From: Planctomycetota bacterium
GTDB lineage: Bacteria; Planctomycetota; UBA1135
Length of the DNA stretch: 64,000 nucleotides
Assembly: GCA_021776925.1 (NCBI GenBank)
Contig: JAJFFB010000101.1
Span: 1-64,000 of the forward strand
Direction: 5' to 3'
The first letter of the stretch is position 1. Each line of letters starts with the position of its first letter. Positions 40,596 through 47,767 of this stretch are shown piece by piece. The notes under the pieces were generated by a model that saw only the letters and a list, made by a program, of their open reading frames with translations, ran no database searches and was not told the origin of the DNA. Position numbers and translations under genes: made by a program.

Positions 40596-42925
40596 CGCTG
40601 CCGCAGGGCGTCGAAGGCCGGATTCCGATCGCACAGGACCCGGACCCGGTCGGCCGAGGCGGCGTTTGCTTCGCGATAGGCGACCTCGGCCTCGGCGGTG
40701 CGCTCGGATTTGTCCAGGACCAAAGCCAGGGCGAGCAGGACCTGGGCGTCTCCGCCCTTCATGCGGTTGGCGGCCTGCAGCGGCTCGAGGGCTTCCGCAA
40801 GAAGGCCCATCTGCACGCGCAGCAGGCCGAGGTTGAGCGCGGTCTTGTGGGCTGGGTCGGCGGCGGCGTAGGCCTGGTCGTAGGCGGCCATCGCCAGTCG
40901 CGGTTGGTTCAGATCCCCGTAACAGTCGCCGAGGTGGCGCCAGGCCATGAATTCGGTCGGGCGCAGTTGCCCGGCCACCTCGAAGAAGGAGACCGCTTCG
41001 GTCAGCCGCCCTTCGCGTTCGTTCATCAGGCCGAGTTCCAGTTGCGCGCGGTAGACCGTCGGAGTCACCGCAAGGATCTGTTCATAGGTGCTGCGCGCCG
41101 CAGCCGGGTCGCCCCTGCGCGCGTGGTGGGTGGCGAGCAGCAACAGGGCTTGCAGATTGCCCGGGTCGACGTCGAGCGCCTGGCGGATCGCCACCTCGAA
41201 GCCGGCGGCGTCGTCGTCGGCGGAACTCCACGACGCCTGCAGCACGAAGGGCGCCGGGTCGGCGGGGTTCATGCGCGTGGCCAGATTCCAGTCCAGCTGC
41301 CAGTTGGGGTCGTTGAGCTGGCGTTCGAGATCGGCGAGCCCGAGCAGATCGAGGACGTCGGAGTCGGGCAGCGCGGCGAGGCGGCGGCGCATCGCCAAGG
41401 CCTGGTCGCTGCGCTTTTGTTCCATGTAGAGACGGTCCAGCGCGGTCAGGCAGCCGCGGTCGAGGGGCACCTCCTGCAGCAGCGCCTCGAGTTGCGCGGT
41501 GGCCCCGACCTCGCCGGCCTGCGCGGCTTGCAGTGCGGCGCGCTGGCGCGCCAGCCAGGGTTGCAGATCGCGCGCATCACCCAGGCTTGCGCTGACCGCC
41601 GGCGGCGCGCTGGGCCGGCCAAGTTCCTGCAGACGCTGGCGGTCGGCGGCGTTGAGCGCGGCGAACAGATCGCGCGGTTCCTGGCGCTGGCCGCCGGCAT
41701 GCAGCTGGGTCAGGACCTCGGCGAAGCGCGCCGCGTCGTCGGGGACCAGAGCGAGCACGTTTTCGGTCTCGCCGGGGTCGCGTGCCAGCGAGAACATCTC
41801 GGCGCGCTGGCCGGAAACGTAGCGGCCATCGCTGGTGCGCAGCGCGTACAACGGAGCGCGTCCGTAGGCGGTCAGCGGCAAGAGGGTTTCGGAGTACACC
41901 ACGCGTTGCGGCTCGGGCGCCGCCGGGTCGCGCAGCTGCGCCGCCATCGAAATGCCGTCGAGAGTGGGGTCCGGCACCCCGCCCATCAACTCGACGATGG
42001 TCGGCATCAGGTCGGCCTGACTGGAGACCGGGCCCAGCACTGCGCCTTCCCTCAGCAGCGGATTGACGAAGAACGCGGGCACGCGCAGGGTCGCGTCGTG
42101 CAGGAACAGACCGTGGGTGGCTTCTTCATGTTCGCCGAGCGACTGGCCGTGGTCGGCGGTGATCACCAGCAGCGTGTGGCGGAAGACCTCGCGGTCGATC
42201 AGGGTCTGCAGCAAACGCCCGATTTTTTCATCGGCAGCAGCGATCTCGGCGTCGTAAGGGTTGCCCTGAGCCTGGTCGAGGAAGGCCTGGCTCGCCTCAA
42301 AAGGGGTGTGGGCTTCGTGCAGTTCGATCCACAGGAAGAAGGGCTCGTCCTGTCCAAGAGTGGCCAGCCAGGCGTTGGCGCGTTGCACGGTGTCCATGCC
42401 CGAGACCTCGCGCAGGCGGTAGGAACTGCGCTCGGATCCTGATACCAGGTTGTCGTCATAGTGTTCGAATCCTTGCGCCAGGCCGCTTTCGGCCGACAGG
42501 GTCATGGCCGAGACCGCCGCTCCGGTGCGCAGGCCCTGGGCACGCAGGACCTCGGCCAGGGTCTGGACCTCGTCGGGCAGGCGCGTGCTGTGGTTGCTGC
42601 GGGCACCGTGGCGATAAGGGTAGAGCCCAGTCATCATCGAGGCGTGCGCCGGCAGTTCGGTCGGCGAGGTGCTGATGTGCTGCTGCAGACGGACGCCGAT
42701 CGCCGCCAGCTGGTCGATGTTGGGGGTGCTCGATATCGGCGAGCCATAGGGCGCCAGGTGATCGGCGCGCGTGGCGTGCATGGTGACCAGCACCACGTTG
42801 CGCAGGCTGGCAGGACCGTAATCCTCGATGGCGGGGTCGACAGGTTCATCGCTGCCGCCGCAGGCCGGGATCAGAAGGGCGGCGGCCAGCAGGCCGCCGA
42901 GAGAAATCAGGTGGGAAGCGCGCAT
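40580..42925 (-). CDS. Sulfatase-fold lipoprotein with TPR repeats, predicted catalytically degenerate
   Basis: A 781-residue lipoprotein (signal ending LLIPACGG). Residues about 40-340 have the alkaline-phosphatase/sulfatase fold: VVLVTMHATRADHLAPYG, MMTGLYPYRHGAR, ITADHGQSLGEHEEATHG. Residues about 420-770 are TPR-like repeats. Two key positions look lost: the first metal Asp of the usual IDTLRADHL is H50, and the nucleophile position ahead of LPAH is E90 rather than Cys, Ser or Thr. The later Asp-His-Gly metal pair is kept. It may be a binding protein rather than an enzyme, with TPRs as protein docking surface. It diverges from the PQQ dehydrogenase gene. Confidence 0.85.
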   Translation of the reverse strand: MRASHLISLGGLLAAALLIPACGGSDEPVDPAIEDYGPASLRNVVLVTMHATRADHLAPYGSPISSTPNIDQLAAIGVRLQQHISTSPTELPAHASMMTGLYPYRHGARSNHSTRLPDEVQTLAEVLRAQGLRTGAAVSAMTLSAESGLAQGFEHYDDNLVSGSERSSYRLREVSGMDTVQRANAWLATLGQDEPFFLWIELHEAHTPFEASQAFLDQAQGNPYDAEIAAADEKIGRLLQTLIDREVFRHTLLVITADHGQSLGEHEEATHGLFLHDATLRVPAFFVNPLLREGAVLGPVSSQADLMPTIVELMGGVPDPTLDGISMAAQLRDPAAPEPQRVVYSETLLPLTAYGRAPLYALRTSDGRYVSGQRAEMFSLARDPGETENVLALVPDDAARFAEVLTQLHAGGQRQEPRDLFAALNAADRQRLQELGRPSAPPAVSASLGDARDLQPWLARQRAALQAAQAGEVGATAQLEALLQEVPLDRGCLTALDRLYMEQKRSDQALAMRRRLAALPDSDVLDLLGLADLERQLNDPNWQLDWNLATRMNPADPAPFVLQASWSSADDDAAGFEVAIRQALDVDPGNLQALLLLATHHARRGDPAAARSTYEQILAVTPTVYRAQLELGLMNEREGRLTEAVSFFEVAGQLRPTEFMAWRHLGDCYGDLNQPRLAMAAYDQAYAAADPAHKTALNLGLLRVQMGLLAEALEPLQAANRMKGGDAQVLLALALVLDKSERTAEAEVAYREANAASADRVRVLCDRNPAFDALRQRYQTP

Positions 42926-43029
42926 GATGCGTGGAAGCGCCGAATTGTACGCCGACCGTCTGCCGCACGCAGCCTGCGAAGCGAAGCACTTCATCCGCAG
43001 GCTGGGAGCCCTGCCATACTGGAGGCGTT

Positions 43030-44199
43030 GTGTTTGCCCCACTTGCCCTGATCTGCGCTCTGCCCCAGGCCTCTGCCGCCGAGGCCGCCCCAGCCATCCC
43101 CGTCGTGCGCGCCGAACTGGTGTGTGACGGCTTCGAGATGCCGCTGTACGCCACCTCGGCGCCCGGCCAGGCCAACCATCTCTACGTGCTGGAAAAGGCC
43201 GGCGTGATCCGCATCGTCGATCTCAAGCAGAACAAGGTGCTGGAGCAACCCTTCCTCGACATCCACGAAAAGGTTTCGACGCGCAGTGAGCGCGGCCTGC
43301 TCGGCCTGGCTTTTCCGGCGGACTACCAGAAATCGCGTCTTTTCTACCTCCATTACAGCGATCTCGAGGGTCAGACGGTGGTGGCGCGCATGGCGCTCGA
43401 CCCGGGTGACCGGCTGCAGGCCGACCCCAAGTCCGAATTCATCCTGCTGACGGTGCCGCAGCCCTTCGCCAACCATGACGGCGGTGAGCTGGTCTTCGGC
43501 CCCGACGGCATGCTCTATCTCGGTCTCGGCGACGGCGGCGCCGCCAACGACCCGCATAACGCGGCGCAGAACGGGCGCTCGCTGCTCGGCAAGATCCTGC
43601 GCCTGCAGGTCAGCAGCGAGCTGAAGGCCCCCTACCGGGTACCCGAGGACAATCCGTTTGTCTATGACGAGAAGTTTCGCGACGAGATCTGGTGTTACGG
43701 CCTGCGCAATCCGTGGCGCTTTTCTTTCGACCGCGACAACGGCGATCTGTGGATCGGCGACGTCGGTCAGAACAAGTGGGAAGAGGTGGACTACTCGACC
43801 TTCGAAGAGGCCGCGGGCAAGAATTATGGCTGGCGCGTGCGCGAGGCCCGGCACCCCTTCAACAAGTCCGACCCGCAGCCGCGCAACATGACCGAACCGA
43901 TCCACGAATACGTGCAGGGCGGTCCGCGCAACGCGCGTTCGGTGACCGGCGGCTACGTGTACCGCGGCAAGGCTCTGCCTCAGCTACGTGGCTGGTACCT
44001 TTTCGCCGACTACGTCAGCGGCCAGGTTTACGGCCTCAAGCAGGAAGGCGGCACCACCACCGCACACCACGACTTCACCCCTGCTCTTGAAGAGAGCCTG
44101 GGCCGCAAGCTCGCCGCCATCGCCTCGTTCGGCCAGGACGCCGCCGGGGAGTTGTATTTGATGGACCTGGCGGCCGGCACTCTTTACCGCCTCCATTAA
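43030..44199 (+). CDS. PQQ-dependent sugar dehydrogenase (soluble aldose dehydrogenase type)
   Basis: A 389-residue exported beta-propeller. The start is GTG 43030, backed by GGAGG five bases upstream and followed by a signal peptide (FAPLALICALPQASA). Propeller motifs: ERGLLGLAFPADY, FANHDGGELVFGPDGMLYLGLGDGG (with the His-Asp pair of the active site), GLRNPWRFSFD, DVGQNKWEEVD and GGYVYRG. Characterised members oxidise aldoses in the periplasm using PQQ, but no PQQ synthesis genes are in the window. It lies divergent from the sulfatase-TPR gene and convergent on the beta-lactamase/rhodanese gene. Confidence 0.88.
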   Translation: MFAPLALICALPQASAAEAAPAIPVVRAELVCDGFEMPLYATSAPGQANHLYVLEKAGVIRIVDLKQNKVLEQPFLDIHEKVSTRSERGLLGLAFPADYQKSRLFYLHYSDLEGQTVVARMALDPGDRLQADPKSEFILLTVPQPFANHDGGELVFGPDGMLYLGLGDGGAANDPHNAAQNGRSLLGKILRLQVSSELKAPYRVPEDNPFVYDEKFRDEIWCYGLRNPWRFSFDRDNGDLWIGDVGQNKWEEVDYSTFEEAAGKNYGWRVREARHPFNKSDPQPRNMTEPIHEYVQGGPRNARSVTGGYVYRGKALPQLRGWYLFADYVSGQVYGLKQEGGTTTAHHDFTPALEESLGRKLAAIASFGQDAAGELYLMDLAAGTLYRLH

Positions 44200-44214
44200 G
44201 CGGTCCGCCTCAGG

Positions 44215-45615
44215 TCAACCAGAACCGGGCAAGTCGTTCAGGCCGTGCCAGGCCTCCATGCCTCCGCGCAGGTCAGTCAATCCGGCGCAGCTGCCACGGT
44301 CCGCAGCCACCAAGCTGAGAGCAACCATCGAGCGGTAGCCGCGAGCGCATTGCAGGACCAGCGGTCCATCGGGGACTTCTCCCAGGCGCGCGGGCAGTTG
44401 TGCCAGCGGAATGTGCTGGCTGCCGGGAATGCGGTCGACTTCGCGCTCGCCAGGCTGACGCACGTCGAGCACCTGCGGGGGGCTGGCGCTGTCGAGCGAG
44501 GATTTCAAGCCGGCGGGATCCAGCCGCTGAACGCACACGCCGAGGTCGGGCCGGGCACCCAAACCATCGATGCCGCCGGCAAGACTGCCGGCAACGAGGT
44601 CCAAACCCACCCGGGCCAGGCGCAGCGCGGCTTCGCCCGCGCGCCCAGGCGGGGCGATCAGCACAATCGGTCGCAGCGGGTCGAGCACGGCACCCGCCCA
44701 GGTTGCAAAGCGGCCATCAAGGCCGACGTTGAAACTGCCCGGCAGATGCAGTTCAGCGAACTCCTCAGGACTGCGGCCGTCGAGGACCTGTGCGCCCTCC
44801 TCGACCTGGTGCAGGAATGCGTCGATCTCGAGGTGCGGCAAGGCTCGCAGATCGTCCTCTACGAGTACGCCGTGTTCCTGGCCGTTGAGGCGTGCCGCGC
44901 GCAAGAAGTAAGCCGGCGGTGGAGGCTGCGCGGCGGCCACCAGGCGCACGAAGTTGGTTTTTGCCATCGGCTGCAGCGCGTAGTTGGTGGCGCGCTGGTC
45001 ACCCAAGGTGCCATAGGTCTCCTGGCTCATGGCCTTGCCGCACAGCGATCCGGCACCGTGGCCAGGGTAGACCAGGGTGGAGTCAGGCAGGGGCAGGATT
45101 TTTTGATGCAGCGAGTCATATAGCTGCTCACCGAGTTCCTCGGCAGTGGTGCCCACCGATGCCATCAGGTCGGGACGGCCGACGTCGCCGAGGAATAGAG
45201 TGTCGCCGGTAAGGATCGCGTGAGGCTGTTCGCGGTCTGCGGCAAGATCGTAGACCAATAGGCAGATTCCCTCGGGTGTGTGGCCCGGGGTTTCCAGGGC
45301 GCGCAGGCGCAGCTGCCCGAATTCGAGCTGATCCGATTCACCGAAAGGAGAGAAGGCGAAATCAGCCTGTGCCCGCGGACCAAGGTGAATGGTGGCGTTG
45401 CAACGATCGCGAAGCTCCAAATGACCGGCGACGAAATCAGCGTGGAAGTGGGTCAGGAAAATGTGGCGGATGGTCAGCCCCAACAGCTCAGCCTGGTGCA
45501 AATAGACCCCCACGTCCCGGCGCGGATCGACCACGATCGCGGTGGCGGTCTCTTCGTCACCGATCAGGTAGGAGGCCTGGGAAAGACATCCCAGGTAATG
45601 CTGCTCAAGGATCAT
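44215..45615 (-). CDS. Metallo-beta-lactamase-fold hydrolase with two rhodanese domains (persulfide dioxygenase-like)
   Basis: A 466-residue protein. The metallo-beta-lactamase domain (1-245) has the ETHE1/Blh-type metal motif LTHFHADFVAGH near 52-63, TPGHTPEGI and YPGHGAGSLCG. Two rhodanese modules follow: the first (about 265-350) has no cysteine in its active loop (VLIAPPGRAGEA), while the second (about 375-460) has a Cys in VLQCARGYRS near 421. Such fusions oxidise glutathione persulfide and handle sulfane sulfur in sulfide detoxification. A start at ATG 45615 fits the family opening MILEQHYLGCLSQASY. The 154-bp palindrome lies directly upstream. Confidence 0.9.
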   Translation of the reverse strand: MILEQHYLGCLSQASYLIGDEETATAIVVDPRRDVGVYLHQAELLGLTIRHIFLTHFHADFVAGHLELRDRCNATIHLGPRAQADFAFSPFGESDQLEFGQLRLRALETPGHTPEGICLLVYDLAADREQPHAILTGDTLFLGDVGRPDLMASVGTTAEELGEQLYDSLHQKILPLPDSTLVYPGHGAGSLCGKAMSQETYGTLGDQRATNYALQPMAKTNFVRLVAAAQPPPPAYFLRAARLNGQEHGVLVEDDLRALPHLEIDAFLHQVEEGAQVLDGRSPEEFAELHLPGSFNVGLDGRFATWAGAVLDPLRPIVLIAPPGRAGEAALRLARVGLDLVAGSLAGGIDGLGARPDLGVCVQRLDPAGLKSSLDSASPPQVLDVRQPGEREVDRIPGSQHIPLAQLPARLGEVPDGPLVLQCARGYRSMVALSLVAADRGSCAGLTDLRGGMEAWHGLNDLPGSG

Positions 45616-45631
45616 CGGGGGTGGCTGAACA

Positions 45632-45785
45632 GCCCGTGGATAAAGTGCTTTCGTGGCTTGGCGAGTGGTTTCGCCTTCCTGCAAGGAAGCGGGTTCGGCC
45701 CCTATCCGTGGATAGGGGCGGGTTCTGCTGACGCCGCAGGTAGGCGAAAGCGCCGTCGAGGCGCGGAATGACTTTGTCCACGGGC
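45632..45785. repeat. 154-bp imperfect palindrome
   Basis: Both halves of this intergenic stretch are reverse complements in three blocks around one centre (45708/45709). Outer block: GCCCGTGGA with TCCACGGGC, continuing through AAAGT/ACTTT. Middle block: TTTCGCCTTCCTGC (45669-45682) with GCAGGTAGGCGAAA, one mismatch. Inner block: CCCCTATC, loop CGTG, GATAGGGG (45699-45718). Some mismatches would be G-U pairs in RNA. It fills nearly all of the 184-bp gap between two minus-strand genes. It could be a miniature inverted-repeat element, a terminator/attenuator or a processed RNA hairpin; no T tract follows on either strand. Confidence 0.8.
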
Positions 45786-45799
45786 GGTTAACCCTGCCG

Positions 45800-46657
45800 T
45801 CAGGGCTTGGCTACAAGATACGCGATCCAGGTGCCTTCGTGGTCGAAGTGCTTGCGCTTCAGAAAGATGCCGTCGGTGTCCTCTTCTTCGTCGTCCCAGC
45901 CTTCGGTATAGACGTCGACACTTGAGAAACCGGCTTCGAGCAGCAGGTCGCGGATCTCGGGGAGCTGCCACACCCGCCACACGTACTTGAAGGCCTTGTT
46001 CATCCTTTTGCCGCGCTGCAGCTTGAAATGGATGTAGCAGACCATCTCGCCGGTGATCGGGTTGTAGGTGTTCTGGTCCCAGATGTAGTTGAAGGGCGGC
46101 ATTTTGGAGCCGTCCCAGCGCTCGCCGTCGTCGATGCGGCGGTCGACCTCCTCCACACTGGTGACTTCACTGCCCCCCATCATGTCGCAGACAAACAACC
46201 CTTCTTCGGCGAGGGAATCGCGGGCGATGCGGAAATAGCGCAGCATTTCCTGGCGCTCCTGAAAGATCCAGTAGCTGAAGTTCTGTGCGCACAGCAGATC
46301 GACATCGGTGCCGACCACGTTGCGCACGTCTTCACAGCGCAGGTCCACGCGTGAGCGCTGCTCGTCGTTCAACACCGCCAGATAGTGGTCGCGGCCCCAC
46401 TCCAGCGTCGGGCGGTCGAAGTCGACGCCGATCGCGGTGTGGTTTTCGTGGTCACGCACCCACTCGGCGCACAAGGCGCCGGTGCCGCAGAAGTCTTCGC
46501 GCAGGCTGCGCATCGCCCGGTTGGTGTGCAGGAAGAAGACCCGCTTGAAAAACTCCACGTCGGCTTCGGGACACTGCACACTGGCCTGGTAGAGATCGAA
46601 CTTCTTTTCGGTGAAGGCGGCACTGCCACTCTTCTTCTTGGATCGGGTCTTGCTCAC
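45800..46657 (-). CDS. SAM-dependent methyltransferase
   Basis: A 285-residue class I methyltransferase. After a basic start (MSKTRSKKKSGSAAF) come LREDFCGTGALCAEWV (motif I), AIGVDFDRPTLEWGRDHY (motif II acidic residue), LLCAQNFSYWIF and GLFVCDMMGGSEV. A C-terminal beta-rich part ends with EGTWIAYLVAKP. Homologues are widespread but without assigned substrate. It lies 61 bp downstream of hldD on the opposite side of its stop, same strand, and may share that transcript. Confidence 0.85.
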   Translation of the reverse strand: MSKTRSKKKSGSAAFTEKKFDLYQASVQCPEADVEFFKRVFFLHTNRAMRSLREDFCGTGALCAEWVRDHENHTAIGVDFDRPTLEWGRDHYLAVLNDEQRSRVDLRCEDVRNVVGTDVDLLCAQNFSYWIFQERQEMLRYFRIARDSLAEEGLFVCDMMGGSEVTSVEEVDRRIDDGERWDGSKMPPFNYIWDQNTYNPITGEMVCYIHFKLQRGKRMNKAFKYVWRVWQLPEIRDLLLEAGFSSVDVYTEGWDDEEEDTDGIFLKRKHFDHEGTWIAYLVAKP

Positions 46658-46718
46658 AATGAAATGGGGATGCTGGAAGGCTGCAGGATTCTAGACACAT
46701 CAAGCAGCAAACGGAAAC

Positions 46719-47705
46719 TCAACGATAGGGATCGTCCTGCTGCAGGAAATCCTGCACGTAGGACTGCACGCCTTGTTCCAAGGACAGGAAGGGGTTCTGG
46801 TATCCAGCCCGGCGCAGGCGGCCCATCTCGGCTTGGGTGAAGTATTGATAGCGCTCGCGGATGGCTTCGGGGGTGGGCACGAACTCGATGCGTTCTTCCT
46901 GGCCGAGGGCGGTGAACACCGCCGCGGCCAGATCGCGGAAACTGCGCGCCTTGCCGGTGCCAAGATTGTAGATGCCGCTGACCTCTGGGTGCTCCAGCAG
47001 CCACAGCATGACCGCAACGCAGTCGTCGACGTGGACGAAATCGCGGGACTGCCCGCCGTCCTCGAAATCGGGGTGGTGGGATCGGAATAGGATGGCCGGC
47101 TCGCCCGCGGCCGCGCGTTGGTGGATCTTGTGCACCACGCTGCGCATGTCGCCCTTGTGGTATTCGTTGGGTCCGAAGACGTTGAAGAACTTGAGCCCTG
47201 CCCACTGGGCCGGCGCTTTGCCTCCTTGGGCGAAAATGCGGGCGAAGCGGCGGTCGACCAGTGCTTTGGACCAGCCGTAGGCATTGAGCGGGCGCAGCGC
47301 GTTGAGCGCGGCCACCGAATTGTCGTCGTCGAAGCCGAGGCTGCCGTCGCCATAGGTGGCGGCCGAACTGGCGTAGATCAGCCGGACGTCGGTGTGCTTG
47401 CACCAGTGGAACAGGTCCAGGCTCAGGCGCACGTTGTTGGCGACGATGGCGTCGACGTCGGTTTCGGTGGTGGCCGAGATCGCACCAAGGTGGAAGACCG
47501 CCTGCAGACGGTCGCGGTGGCCGTCGAGGAAGCTCATCAGCGCCTCGGGGCGGATCAGGTCGGCGATTTCGCGCTTGGCCAGATTGCGCCAGCGATCGTC
47601 GTTGCCGAGCAGGTCACACACCACGATTTCCTGGTGGCCGGCCTGTTCCAGGCCGGCCACCAGGTTGCTGCCAATAAAACCGGCGCCGCCAGTGACCAGT
47701 AGCAT
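46719..47705 (-). CDS. hldD: ADP-L-glycero-D-manno-heptose 6-epimerase
   Basis: A 328-residue extended short-chain dehydrogenase. NAD(P) motif VTGGAGFIGSN at the N-terminus; catalytic SSAATYGDG and YGWSK (Tyr-x-x-x-Lys). It has the HldD-specific stretches LGAISATTETD, GGQSRDFVHVDDC and RYQYFTQAEMGRLRRAGY. It converts ADP-D,D-heptose to ADP-L,D-heptose for the lipopolysaccharide inner core, which implies an outer membrane with heptose-containing lipopolysaccharide or similar glycan. Other heptose genes are not in this window. Confidence 0.93.
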   Translation of the reverse strand: MLLVTGGAGFIGSNLVAGLEQAGHQEIVVCDLLGNDDRWRNLAKREIADLIRPEALMSFLDGHRDRLQAVFHLGAISATTETDVDAIVANNVRLSLDLFHWCKHTDVRLIYASSAATYGDGSLGFDDDNSVAALNALRPLNAYGWSKALVDRRFARIFAQGGKAPAQWAGLKFFNVFGPNEYHKGDMRSVVHKIHQRAAAGEPAILFRSHHPDFEDGGQSRDFVHVDDCVAVMLWLLEHPEVSGIYNLGTGKARSFRDLAAAVFTALGQEERIEFVPTPEAIRERYQYFTQAEMGRLRRAGYQNPFLSLEQGVQSYVQDFLQQDDPYR

Positions 47706-47767
47706 GGCCGAATTCTAGCGACGCCGGCGAGCCCCGGACCCTTCCAGGACTCTTCATGGGACAGGCT

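Noticed and set aside
45699-45718. Stand-alone intrinsic terminator at the CCCCTATC/GATAGGGG hairpin
   Set aside because: No T tract on either strand, and the hairpin is only the centre of the larger 154-bp palindrome.
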